Shown: positions 17,998-28,003, counted from the stretch's first letter. The stretch is DNA of 64,000 bases from Candidatus Saccharimonadota bacterium (GCA_015655045.1 JAATFU010000005.1:1-64000), one strand, 5' to 3'. Notes: generated by a model not told the origin, from the sequence alone. A program made the numbers and translations.

Positions 17998-18352
17998 ATA
18001 CTGATTATATAGTTTCTTGCTCAGACAAGCCATAGCGTACTTTTGTATGAAGAGTTGGTCATTTGAGACACAGAGACAAATATTCGGCATTACTCATTTT
18101 TACGAAAAAAACGTTGGTGATTTTGCTCCCGGAAATAGAGTATATATACGGCGGAGTCGCATTTTACAGAGGTCGAGGGCGACTACCCCCCCACTCATCA
18201 GGATCTTCGTCGTTAATTTTTTAATTAGTTTTTATAAGAAAAAACTATGAAAATTGCATCATATTTAGTTATTTTTTCTATTGTTTTCTATTGTTTTTAT
18301 ACTGTTTCCACGCATTTTTGTTGTATTCCATTGTACAATAATGGTAGCTAAT

Positions 18353-18535
18353 ATGAATGAGGAACAACCGGAATATTTAACCCTTATGCAAGTCAGTGAA
18401 TTACTGAAAGTTCATCCGAACACGCTCCGAAATTGGGACAAAAGCGGAGAGCTAAAAGCATTAAGGATCGGTACTCGCAAGTTAAGACGATACAAGAAGT
18501 CTGACGTACTCAAATTCATAGAAAAAGAAGACTAG
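18353..18535 (+). CDS. Excisionase/MerR-type HTH DNA-binding protein
   Basis: YLTLMQVSELLKVHPNTLRNWDKSGELKALRIGTRKLRRYKKSDVLKF. Confidence 0.85.
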   Translation: MNEEQPEYLTLMQVSELLKVHPNTLRNWDKSGELKALRIGTRKLRRYKKSDVLKFIEKED

Positions 18536-18560
18536 CTTAAAAAGGAAGTGAAATAAAATT

Positions 18561-20504
18561 ATGGCATTACAGACGAACATACTATCCAAACTCACCAACC
18601 TAATAGAGGCTAGTACGAACTATCTGGTAGAGGGAATGGTCAATAAGAACCTACTCGCTGCAGACGCGCGCAAATACGACTCAAACCTTTTAAATATACT
18701 TCTGAAGGAAGCTGATATTAAGAAGCATTTTTTTACAGATACCGAAGCCGGACTGGTGTTTAGAAAAGATATATTTCTACAATTCATTAGTAATAAAGAG
18801 TTTTTGCCAGACAGCTACACAAAGTACAAGATTAAAATCGGACTTGGCTCTGAAGATGGTTCTTTGCTCTCAGAAAACGGTGATGTCGTACTAAATTGGC
18901 CTTTTAAGGACACGATCCTTGAAGGAGGTCAAGAAAAAGAAGATCAAAAACGTAGCGAACTATTCTTCAACGAAATTCTTTCTCCGGATCAAATAACACG
19001 CCTTTTAGACAATAAGGTATTCACGAGTTGGACGCGATACAGTGAAACAGGTAGCAATAAGCTCGATGAGCTTAAAGATAACGACAATCTTATAATCAAG
19101 GGTAATAATCTCGTAGTACTTCATAGCCTCAAGAAGCGATATACCGGTAAGGTGAAATTGATTTATATTGATCCACCATACAACACTGGAAGTGATAGCT
19201 TCGGATACAATGATAGCTTTAATCATTCGACATGGCTTACGTTTATGAAGAACCGTCTTGAAGTAGCAAAAAGCCTGCTCTCAAGTGACGGAGTCATAAT
19301 AGTTCATTGCAGTTTTCACGAACATGCATATTTGAATGTACTCATGGACGAAGTATTTTCAATAAAAAGTCATAAGCTTACGTTTAACGCATTAGTTCGT
19401 CACCCGGAAAGAATTTTAACCGGTGACAAGGAATTTAATGATGTCGTGGAGTACGCTCTGGTATATAGCAAGAACCCAGAATATAAAATGCCGAAAATCA
19501 TCAAAGAGAAAAGTGACGAAGAATATACCTACACAATAGAAGAATTAGCACCCGGCGAAGAGGTTGATTTCGACGGAAGAAAAGCAACTATATTCACTCC
19601 TGATAAATATAAGATCGTTAAATCTGATATAGGAAATCTTAAAACACATTCGATACGAGGTAGTCTTCGCGAGAAAAATAGCAGTGGTCGCTTTTACGTA
19701 AAGTATCTCGAGCCAACATCAGGAGATTTTCCCACTGAAACAATATTTAAAGTCGAAAACATTGGTGACGATGGTTTAGGCTATAGATATTTTCAAACTC
19801 CAAGAGCGGGCAATAAAAACGGCGTTTACTTCCAAGGTATGCCTCAGTCTTCTAACGTTACAGAAAAGCCGTACTCAAATTACTTAGATTTTGTCCAGGA
19901 GTACAACACTGTAAATAGTGAAGGTGGTACTTCATTTAGAAATGGGAAAAAGCCCGAGGAGTTAATAAAATTCTTTATTGATATATTTACTGATAGCGAA
20001 AAGGATATTGTTCTAGATTACCATCTAGGCTCTGGGACTACTGCCGCCGTTGCTCATAAGATGGGACGCCAATATATAGGGATTGAACAGCTATATTATG
20101 GAGATAATGATCCTACTGTGAGATTGGAAAATGTTATAAATGGTGACCAAACGGGTATAAGTAAATCTATCGACTGGCAAGGCGGTGGCTCGTTTGTATA
20201 CATGAATATTATGAATAACTCCAATAAGTTCCGTACTCGTGTAGAACATGCAAAAACTGATACGGACTACATAGACCTTCTTGCGGAAGCCACATCGTCT
20301 TCTTTCTTGAGTTACCGAGTTGATCCTAAAAAGCTAAATGAGGATGAGTTCAGACGGCTCAGTAGTGCGGAAAAGCGCCGCCTTCTTCTTGAGCTGATAG
20401 ATAACAATACTTTGTTCGTCAATTACGAAGATATAAATGATCCTATATTCAAAATTAGTGAAGAAGATAAAGAGTTCACTAAGAAACTCTATGAAAAGAA
20501 ATAG
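18561..20504 (+). CDS. mod: Type III restriction-modification, modification methyltransferase (Mod)
   Basis: IYIDPPYNTGSDSFGYNDSFNHSTW (DPPY) ... DYHLGSGTTAAVAHKMGRQYIGIE (motif I). Confidence 0.95.
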   Translation: MALQTNILSKLTNLIEASTNYLVEGMVNKNLLAADARKYDSNLLNILLKEADIKKHFFTDTEAGLVFRKDIFLQFISNKEFLPDSYTKYKIKIGLGSEDGSLLSENGDVVLNWPFKDTILEGGQEKEDQKRSELFFNEILSPDQITRLLDNKVFTSWTRYSETGSNKLDELKDNDNLIIKGNNLVVLHSLKKRYTGKVKLIYIDPPYNTGSDSFGYNDSFNHSTWLTFMKNRLEVAKSLLSSDGVIIVHCSFHEHAYLNVLMDEVFSIKSHKLTFNALVRHPERILTGDKEFNDVVEYALVYSKNPEYKMPKIIKEKSDEEYTYTIEELAPGEEVDFDGRKATIFTPDKYKIVKSDIGNLKTHSIRGSLREKNSSGRFYVKYLEPTSGDFPTETIFKVENIGDDGLGYRYFQTPRAGNKNGVYFQGMPQSSNVTEKPYSNYLDFVQEYNTVNSEGGTSFRNGKKPEELIKFFIDIFTDSEKDIVLDYHLGSGTTAAVAHKMGRQYIGIEQLYYGDNDPTVRLENVINGDQTGISKSIDWQGGGSFVYMNIMNNSNKFRTRVEHAKTDTDYIDLLAEATSSSFLSYRVDPKKLNEDEFRRLSSAEKRRLLLELIDNNTLFVNYEDINDPIFKISEEDKEFTKKLYEKK

Positions 20505-20522
20505 AGTTGAGGATAATGCAAA

Positions 20523-23168
20523 ATGAATAATAATCCTCAAGACAAAATGCTCCTCGATGACATGTACCAAATTTATAGTCGAATGCAAGGCGGCTTCACG
20601 TCTGTGCCTGACCATATATCATTAAATTTGAAGCACGAGCTACGTCCCTATCAAAACGAAGCTCTGGGGCGCTATTTCCACTATTACGACAAAGACCAGA
20701 GCCGAGATCAAGCACGCGGACCGCAACTTCTATTCAATATGGCTACGGGTTCAGGTAAGACCATGATCATGGCATCGTTGTTACTGGATTTGTATAAGCG
20801 TGGTTACAACAAGGTTATCTTTTTCGTGAATACAACTAACATCATAGAAAAAACACGAGAGAACTTCCTCGATAGCTCGTCCAGTAAGTATTTATTCGCG
20901 GACAAGATAAGTATCGATGGCTCAATCGTAGAGCTTCGTGAGGCTACTGACTTTTCGGACGCAAGGGATGATGCGATTAATATCGTGTTCTCCACAATAC
21001 AAGGTTTACATACTACGCTTAAATCTCCTAAAGAAAACGGACTTACTTACGAGGACCTAGCAGAGCATGGACTTGTGCTTTTAAGTGATGAGGCACACCA
21101 TTTAAACGGTGATACAAAAGCCCTTAACACCGACGAGAAGAAGGATAATACATCATGGGAGAGTACGATCAATACAATCATGGGCGGCAATCCCAGAAAC
21201 GCACTCTTTGAATTTACTGCTACGATTGATCTCGACGACAAAGAGATATTCTACAAATACAAAGACCGAGTTATATATCGATACGATCTTCGAGCCTTCC
21301 GAGAAGACGGATACAGTAAAGACGTCTGGATATATGATGTTGCTGCTGAGCTTATGGACCGTGCTATTCAAGCAATAGTTATATCGCAGTATAGAAAAAA
21401 ATTGGCGCTTGCTGCCGGTATATGGTTGAAGCCAGTGGTATTATTTAAGTCATTTCGTATCGCAGATGCTAATGACTTCTATGACGAATTTATCTTAAAG
21501 ATAAAAACACTATCAGCTGGGGACATTGAGCGCCAGAGAAACCTCGCTACAGGTATATTAGAGCGCGCCTACGGCTACTTTGACACTGAAGATGTAAGCA
21601 TGTCGGACCTTGCCGAGGAGCTACGCTCAGACTTCGCAGAAGAACGATTGATCTCGGTCACTAAGAAGGCTATCACACCGCAGGATCAACAAAGGCTTAA
21701 CTCCCTAGAGGATCGCGAGAACGAAATCCGCGCCGTGTTTGCAGTCAATGTACTCGACGAAGGCTGGGATGTGCTAAATCTTTTCGATATCGTTCGTCTA
21801 TACGACACTCGTGATAGTAAAAGCGGACGTCCAGGTAAAACGACTATGGCGGAGGCTCAGCTTATCGGACGAGGCGCACGATATTACCCGTTCGTATTAG
21901 ATGATGAGGATCGTCGTTTCGTTCGTAAATTTGATGAAAATGAACTTGAACCGCTTCGAGTCATCGAGCAACTACACTATCATTCAGCGAGCAATCCGAA
22001 ATACATTCAAGAGATAAGACAGACACTTCGTGAAACGGGTATTATGGCGGATATAAACACAGTTAAGCGTGAAATTAACTTAAAGGAATCATTCAAAAAT
22101 ACACGTACTTATCAGCACGGCTTCGTCTGGAAGAACGATCAGGTTGAGTCTGCTGCCATCCCAGAGCAGATAGCTTTACTGGGAGGTCCGGGATATCGAC
22201 TTCAAGAGATATATGAGATAGCCGTGCCTGTTGGTATATCTCATGATCGGCAAATCTTTGAGGATAACAGCGATCTTGAAGCTCAATCTCGAAGTGAGGA
22301 ATACACATTTAATGTCAGCTTTGGTCGTTTTCCGAAGAACCTTGTACGGCACGCTGTAGATCGTAACAAGAAGCTTCGATACGATATCGTCGCAGAGAAG
22401 ATTAGTGGTCTCAGCAGCCTTGAAGGTTTCTTGACTGGAGAGAAGCAATTAGGAAGAGTAAAGTTAGCCGTTACAGCTGGCGTTGATAAATATGAAAAGC
22501 TCACGACAGAAGAGCGTTTATTTGTAGTAGAAAAACTCCTTGGAATGGTGGCAAACGATATCGCGCTTAACGAAAAAAGCTTCGAGGGAACAAAGGAATT
22601 CAAAAAGTATCCTATCAATGAAGTTTTTGACGAACGTATCCTTCGAAACTACACTATTACAAATAATGATGCCGAATTTGGTATATCTCAGTCCCATCCT
22701 GGCAGCTTCGATCAAAGAGGAAGTCAGTACTATCTAGACCTCACAAAAGAAAACTGGCACGCGTATGATGACAACTTCGGAACGTCAGAAGAGAAGAAAC
22801 TCGTTATATTAATTAAAAACCTCGTTGATGATCTTAGAGAAAAATGGGATGACGTGTATCTCTTAAGAAATGAAGGTGCATTCAAGATCTACGAGTTCGG
22901 TAAGCCTGGACGAGCATTTGAGCCGGATTATGTACTGTTTGCCAACGACAAGATAGATGCATCGGTAAGCTGGCAGATATTTATTGAGCCGAAAGGTGGT
23001 CATCTTCTAGAGCATGACAAATGGAAGCAAGACTTCCTTTTGAAAATTAGCGATGAGTCACGAGTTGTGGGCGAAGACGGCAATATCCGTATCATCGGCG
23101 TGCCTTTCTTTAATAGCGACATCGAGTCTCAATCGCATACGGTGGACGCATCTCTAAGGTCGTTGTAG
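20523..23168 (+). CDS. res: Type III restriction-modification, restriction subunit (Res)
   Basis: TGSGKT, SDEAHHL helicase motifs; C-terminal FEPDYV...FIEPKGG PD-(D/E)XK motif. Confidence 0.93.
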   Translation: MNNNPQDKMLLDDMYQIYSRMQGGFTSVPDHISLNLKHELRPYQNEALGRYFHYYDKDQSRDQARGPQLLFNMATGSGKTMIMASLLLDLYKRGYNKVIFFVNTTNIIEKTRENFLDSSSSKYLFADKISIDGSIVELREATDFSDARDDAINIVFSTIQGLHTTLKSPKENGLTYEDLAEHGLVLLSDEAHHLNGDTKALNTDEKKDNTSWESTINTIMGGNPRNALFEFTATIDLDDKEIFYKYKDRVIYRYDLRAFREDGYSKDVWIYDVAAELMDRAIQAIVISQYRKKLALAAGIWLKPVVLFKSFRIADANDFYDEFILKIKTLSAGDIERQRNLATGILERAYGYFDTEDVSMSDLAEELRSDFAEERLISVTKKAITPQDQQRLNSLEDRENEIRAVFAVNVLDEGWDVLNLFDIVRLYDTRDSKSGRPGKTTMAEAQLIGRGARYYPFVLDDEDRRFVRKFDENELEPLRVIEQLHYHSASNPKYIQEIRQTLRETGIMADINTVKREINLKESFKNTRTYQHGFVWKNDQVESAAIPEQIALLGGPGYRLQEIYEIAVPVGISHDRQIFEDNSDLEAQSRSEEYTFNVSFGRFPKNLVRHAVDRNKKLRYDIVAEKISGLSSLEGFLTGEKQLGRVKLAVTAGVDKYEKLTTEERLFVVEKLLGMVANDIALNEKSFEGTKEFKKYPINEVFDERILRNYTITNNDAEFGISQSHPGSFDQRGSQYYLDLTKENWHAYDDNFGTSEEKKLVILIKNLVDDLREKWDDVYLLRNEGAFKIYEFGKPGRAFEPDYVLFANDKIDASVSWQIFIEPKGGHLLEHDKWKQDFLLKISDESRVVGEDGNIRIIGVPFFNSDIESQSHTVDASLRSL

Positions 23169-23169
23169 T

Positions 23170-24594
23170 ATGTATATCTCTTCTGCAAAAATATCAAACT
23201 ACAGAGTATTTAAATCTACCTTTGATCTAGGGGGTGAGCATATAGCTATTCCTGATGGAGTTAACGAAGGATCGGGATTAACAGTTATCGTGGGTGAGAA
23301 TGGTGTTGGAAAAAGTAGTATCTTGGAGGCTATGTCCATACCACTCGTGTCATATAAGGCCGATGCTGTAGACATGCTTGATTTCACAAACATCAAAGAA
23401 CCTATCGACATAGTCTTAAGCTCTAATGAACCTTTTTCTGTTAAAAAAGCTATCAGTGGAGAGTTTCAAGCAGGTGGTTTTAAATATACAGCAAAGTTGC
23501 GTACCCAAAATTCTACTCAATACTCAGTAGGGACATTAGTTAGTGATACTTACTTCATTGCGACGGGTAGTGGCGCACCTGCCGAGAATAGTCCGGATTT
23601 GCGAACAGCCGTAAATAATCCCTTCGCTGGACCTAGGTTCAAAGAAAATGACTATGTGTTCATCGATAAAAATCGCATAAAATCACTTGAGTCAGGTACA
23701 TACTCGCAAACACGTTTTGATAGAATATTAGACAACCTAAATTTCCAGTATTTGAAGGCTTACGGCAACGAACCCTTAGATCTTCATTCAGTTGTTAATG
23801 ATGCAATCAATGCCGAAGATATCAATGTGACCAACGGACCGCTCAATGAGGCGTTTACGTACTTCAAGGATATAACTGGGTACGAGGTTAGCATGGGTAT
23901 TGTTAATAACCAACAACCCTATAAAAAAGCTTTCCTTGGATTTAAAGATTTAAACCATGCACAGATACCCATTGAACGGATAGGTAGTGGTTATCAAATG
24001 TTTCTTGCACTTATCTGCCAGCATAAGATTAGCGCACAGTCTAGAAAGAAGTTAATAATCTTTATCGATGAGGTCGAGCTAAACTTGCATCCTCGTCTAC
24101 AAAAGTCTTTAGTCGATCTATTACTTGAGATTTCAAAAGATAGCCAGGTTATCATTACGTCTCATTCCCCGGAACTCCTGAAGGATTTACAAAAAAATAA
24201 GCATCATAAAATTAATGCCATTCTGCGTAATGGTGAAGAAATAATGATCAACCCCATAGAAGAGTTCGTTCTCCCTATGCCAACTGTAAGTGAAACGAAC
24301 TATGTAGCTTTCGGTCTCGCATCAATGGAGTACTTCATAGAATTATACAATCAGTTTGGGGAGAAAAATGGGCAAGATAGTATTGCCGGAATAGATCGAG
24401 CAATCGGAGCTCCCGAAGCTGAAAAGATAGACTGGGAGCGAGAGGACGGTACAACACAGAAACTCTCGAAGTACTCCTGTATCAGAAATAAGTTTCACCA
24501 TCCGGCTAATAGAAGAAATGATGCAAATATAGATATCAGCTATGAGGCAATCGATGAGGCTACTAGGTTTTTTAGGGGAAAGCTTTCATCGTAG
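23170..24594 (+). CDS. OLD/RecF-like AAA ATPase with C-terminal RNxxxH (HEPN-like) motif
   Basis: Walker A VGENGVGKSS, GSGYQ signature, Walker B LIIFIDEVELNLHP, H-loop SHSPE; C-terminus CIRNKFHHPANRRND; starts 1 nt after res stop. Confidence 0.85.
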   Translation: MYISSAKISNYRVFKSTFDLGGEHIAIPDGVNEGSGLTVIVGENGVGKSSILEAMSIPLVSYKADAVDMLDFTNIKEPIDIVLSSNEPFSVKKAISGEFQAGGFKYTAKLRTQNSTQYSVGTLVSDTYFIATGSGAPAENSPDLRTAVNNPFAGPRFKENDYVFIDKNRIKSLESGTYSQTRFDRILDNLNFQYLKAYGNEPLDLHSVVNDAINAEDINVTNGPLNEAFTYFKDITGYEVSMGIVNNQQPYKKAFLGFKDLNHAQIPIERIGSGYQMFLALICQHKISAQSRKKLIIFIDEVELNLHPRLQKSLVDLLLEISKDSQVIITSHSPELLKDLQKNKHHKINAILRNGEEIMINPIEEFVLPMPTVSETNYVAFGLASMEYFIELYNQFGEKNGQDSIAGIDRAIGAPEAEKIDWEREDGTTQKLSKYSCIRNKFHHPANRRNDANIDISYEAIDEATRFFRGKLSS

Positions 24595-24618
24595 GCTAAT
24601 GCAAACACATTACTGATA

Positions 24619-25146
24619 TTATTTTTGCACTCTGTATTCCTTAATAATCAATCCAAGATCTGGATTTTCTTTTCTTAGAAAAATCATCGGACCATTAGGG
24701 ATAATCCTGGGCTTTAAGCGCCCTTCTCTCACCAGCTTACTGATTGTTTGACGATGTAGTCCGAACTTCCATGCAAGCTGAGAGTCTGTTATGTGTCTAT
24801 TATTATCCCTGTCTCTTAAGATATATCCGGGAAACAGCTTCTTGCTAAATGCTTCCTGGCAGTTTGCGCATTTTAATCCCCATTTATCGAACCAGATTTG
24901 ACCATGTACATTCGTGTGGCATACATAGCAAGTTCGACCCTCGCTATCAAGCCAGAACCCTTGCGGGTCTTTCTCTAAGCGTTTTTTCCAACTAAGTTGT
25001 TCTTGGGCAAGTTCGTAACTTAGTTTAACGAAACTGTAGAGATTGCGCGCAGCCTCTTTGTACTCCTCCTCGCTATCATATTCGATACCATCTTTCTCGC
25101 AGATATCCTTGAATGATTTGAATTCTTTTTCCGTTAGTTCATACAT
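24619..25146 (-). CDS. Zinc-ribbon + HTH protein
   Basis: CYVC...CANC zinc knuckle; DSQLAWKFGLHRQTISKLVREGRLKPRII helix-turn-helix. Confidence 0.75.
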   Translation of the reverse strand: MYELTEKEFKSFKDICEKDGIEYDSEEEYKEAARNLYSFVKLSYELAQEQLSWKKRLEKDPQGFWLDSEGRTCYVCHTNVHGQIWFDKWGLKCANCQEAFSKKLFPGYILRDRDNNRHITDSQLAWKFGLHRQTISKLVREGRLKPRIIPNGPMIFLRKENPDLGLIIKEYRVQK

Positions 25147-25211
25147 AAATAGTTACCCCCCAAACCTAATTATGCGCCTGAGTAATATTGATTACTGTTA
25201 TCATAGGATTA

Positions 25212-26603
25212 ATGGATAAAGATGCTTCTGATACGCCTAAAAAGGATAAGCCACCTACGCCGATAGTCAAGCAGGACCTTAAGGATCGAAGCCCTGGAGA
25301 TCAGCTGGCTACTCTAATTATAAGAGCTGGCGCACAGCTGCGTAAGCATATTAAATGGTCCAACGATAGTTACCATATGGTCTATGGGGCAAATAGTGGC
25401 GACCCTAAAGGCTATTACCTATACGGCGTACTCAATGAGGTTGAGAAGGCATGTTTCTCTATGATGCAAGCTGCTGATTGGGTTAAGGAAAGCGAAGAAA
25501 GCTATAATTCTAAAGAATTCAACGAAGAAGAGCAGCGGATAAACGATAATTTACTCCAGTCTAAAATAGATGAACTTTCAGTTTGGGAGCGAAAAATGAC
25601 TGAGCTGATAGTAGCTCTAGTAGGCTTCCGTAATTCTAATGAGGAGAACTATTACAGGCATTTTCTAGCTGTTCACGAATTACAAAACTTAACGTATTCC
25701 CAAAATGACCTTTCAGAATACTATGGCATGCAGAGCGAGAACTATGCTTACCAACAGCGGGAACTGCATGATGTAATTGACCGAATTGCGGCAGAGCTTG
25801 ATGTCGCTAAAACCTGGTATGTTGAAAAGACTCGCGGGGGAGTACTTAAGCGCAAGCTGCAAAATTTTAATAAGCGTTTTGAATATGCATTCGAAATGAT
25901 GGAAGAGCAACTACGGGCTACCCTAAGGACGCAGTACTTATCTTTTGGAAGTCAAAGTAGCCACATCCATGTCGGCACGGTTTCACACGATAGAAATTTA
26001 GATTTGAAGGATGTTTCGGCACATGTGGGCAGGATAGGAATGCTCACAATGCACGTAGTTGTGCTTGTGAAAGAATTGCTTGGTGCAGAGGGTGACGGCG
26101 GTGCGATTAAAACTTGTACTCGTATTATCAATGAGAATGACTACCCAGTAAACCTCCACCGAAGAAGGACCAATCCGGACGTGACTATTGGTGATTTTGT
26201 CGTAGCAGGCGGAGATTTAGCACAAGTAGTAAATGTTAATACTAGCGAAAAATACGGCTTTAAATCTTTTAGAGTTTGCTTCCTAGAGCGTGAGCCATTG
26301 CCGGGGATTACTGAAGATGAGTTTGTGGGAGAGCATATTCGTAAAATATTCCGTGGCGAAGATTTAATAAAACAAACAGCTGAAATGACTAAAAAGTTAA
26401 ATCCAGATGCCAAGCCGTCAGACGAAGAAATAAATCAGTTGATGCGTGAAGGCATAGTACTCGAATGGAATAATGGCTTGAAGGAGTACGCGCTTAATCA
26501 GCCTGGTGGTAAAGAAAAGCTGGAAGCATTCCGCTATGAGATGAACAAACAGGTCGCTCCAATAAAGGACTTTATAGAAAACACCAAGAAACAAAATGAT
26601 TAG
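25212..26603 (+). CDS. Unknown protein of the island
   Basis: 464-aa ORF with its own promoter (TATCAT 7-8 nt before ATG); helical; LSFGSQSSHIHVG motif weakly reminiscent of DUF5677-like proteins. Confidence 0.7.
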   Translation: MDKDASDTPKKDKPPTPIVKQDLKDRSPGDQLATLIIRAGAQLRKHIKWSNDSYHMVYGANSGDPKGYYLYGVLNEVEKACFSMMQAADWVKESEESYNSKEFNEEEQRINDNLLQSKIDELSVWERKMTELIVALVGFRNSNEENYYRHFLAVHELQNLTYSQNDLSEYYGMQSENYAYQQRELHDVIDRIAAELDVAKTWYVEKTRGGVLKRKLQNFNKRFEYAFEMMEEQLRATLRTQYLSFGSQSSHIHVGTVSHDRNLDLKDVSAHVGRIGMLTMHVVVLVKELLGAEGDGGAIKTCTRIINENDYPVNLHRRRTNPDVTIGDFVVAGGDLAQVVNVNTSEKYGFKSFRVCFLEREPLPGITEDEFVGEHIRKIFRGEDLIKQTAEMTKKLNPDAKPSDEEINQLMREGIVLEWNNGLKEYALNQPGGKEKLEAFRYEMNKQVAPIKDFIENTKKQND

Positions 26604-26717
26604 TAAATAATTAGCTCTTTAATCTTATTTAATGAAGGAGTGGTAGCTATAGCGGGAACGCTGGTTAAACTGCCGTCTATTAGCGCGAAAAAAAGTTTAA
26701 GTAGGTTCTGTAGCTCC

Positions 26718-26756
26718 GCACCAGATTTTCGTTATACATAAAAAGTCCCACGACAG
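26718..26756 (+). repeat. Direct repeat copy 1, tRNA-end-like att-type sequence
   Basis: GCACCAGATTTTCGTTATACATAAAAAGTCCCACGACAG. Confidence 0.7.
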
Positions 26757-26780
26757 AGGACTTTTTGCTATCATTAGGCA

Positions 26781-27740
26781 ATGGATAGAATCTTAAACTC
26801 AGTGGAGCAAGTTGTTGGAAGAAGTAGACACGTCTCAATTAACCAACGTGCACTCGAAGCATTTGCAGATACTATAAAACCCGAAGAGTTAGCAGATGTG
26901 CCACCGTTCTTTGAGAAAGATGACAATCTTTCACTTGAGCAAAGTATCGCCTTCGGATTCGTATACAATGCAGTCAACTTTTCTTATTGGGGCAACCCAA
27001 AATGGACGATTAATATAGATAGTGAAGATTATGATGGCGGCAGTGCAATGTTGCGAGCTGTTCAACGTGGAATCAAATCTGGGTATGATTTACTATCCGC
27101 TGAGTATCTGCGTACGATTTCAGAGGAAGACTTGCAACACATTCTTCAAGCCAACATTGAGATTCCTTTATTTTCTGAAAGACTCGCACGACTTCGAGCA
27201 CTCGGTGAGCATATAGCGACGCATTACGATGGTTCTTTTACGGCATTTGTCGATAATGCCGAATGGGATGCGGTGAAGCTAGTTGAGCATCTCGCTGACG
27301 AGATGCCTGCGGTCTATAACGACGAAGAGAGCTATAAGAGCTTGCTAGTAAAGTTCTATAAACGAGCACAACTTCTGCCTTCGCACTTACATGAATTAAA
27401 GCAACTCGGTATATCTACACATGATGTGACAAGTATGGATAAGTTAACTGCCCTTGCGGACTACAAAATCCCGCAGCTACTCAGAAAATATGATGTGCTT
27501 CAATACACCCCCGATTTGGCTAGTAGAATAAATAACTTAACAGAAATACCTGCTGGAAGCGAAGAAGAGGTTGAGATTCGAGCAATGACCGTATGGGCGG
27601 TTGAACTCCTTGCTCGACATTTGAAGGACAATGCTCTACCTGTAACTGCTATTCAGATAGATCACATGTTATGGCTTCGTGGTCAGCAAAAATTACCTGA
27701 TGACAAGCCTTATCATCGTACGAGAACTACCGCATACTAA
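26781..27740 (+). CDS. Queuosine salvage protein, DUF2419 / queuosine-5'-phosphate N-glycosidase (Qng1)-like
   Basis: FGFVYNAVNFSYWGNPKWTI, GGSAMLRAVQRGIKSGYDLLSAEYLRTISEEDLQHILQANIEIPLFSERLARLRALG match the family pattern. Confidence 0.82.
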   Translation: MDRILNSVEQVVGRSRHVSINQRALEAFADTIKPEELADVPPFFEKDDNLSLEQSIAFGFVYNAVNFSYWGNPKWTINIDSEDYDGGSAMLRAVQRGIKSGYDLLSAEYLRTISEEDLQHILQANIEIPLFSERLARLRALGEHIATHYDGSFTAFVDNAEWDAVKLVEHLADEMPAVYNDEESYKSLLVKFYKRAQLLPSHLHELKQLGISTHDVTSMDKLTALADYKIPQLLRKYDVLQYTPDLASRINNLTEIPAGSEEEVEIRAMTVWAVELLARHLKDNALPVTAIQIDHMLWLRGQQKLPDDKPYHRTRTTAY

Positions 27741-27742
27741 TC

Positions 27743-27865
27743 CTTTTTAATCTAATAAATTATCACCGTTATCTTTTCTGGCAGCTTCAACATCTCGGCG
27801 TGATTGATACCCGGTAACTCAAATGGATTCTTAAGAAGGTAATCAAAAAGTTTGAGAAGATTCTA
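27743..27865 (-). pseudogene. Truncated C-terminal remnant of an unidentified gene
   Basis: Minus-strand reading LLKLFDYLLKNPFELPGINHAEMLKLPEKITVIIY* with a stop and direct repeat copy 2 immediately upstream. Confidence 0.4.
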
Positions 27866-27872
27866 TTTCGCT

Positions 27873-27909
27873 GCACCAATTTTCGTTATACATAAGGAGT
27901 CCCGACAGT
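27873..27909 (+). repeat. Direct repeat copy 2, tRNA-end-like att-type sequence
   Basis: GCACCAATTTTCGTTATACATAAGGAGTCCCGACAG; matches copy 1 almost throughout. Confidence 0.7.
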
Positions 27910-27972
27910 GAAGGCTTCTCGTATTCGTAGGTGCTCATGCTTGCAAAAATAACTCAAATCCCTCATAAATAG

Positions 27973-28003
27973 CGGTAATCTCCACATCGTGTGGAGATTA
28001 CCG
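27973..28003. repeat. 14-bp perfect inverted repeat with 3-nt loop
   Basis: CGGTAATCTCCACA-TCG-TGTGGAGATTACCG. Confidence 0.85.

Noticed and set aside
17830-18090. 86-aa minus-strand ORF over the ncRNA region
   Set aside because: Low-complexity-looking sequence, overlaps promoter/stem/terminator signals; ncRNA interpretation preferred
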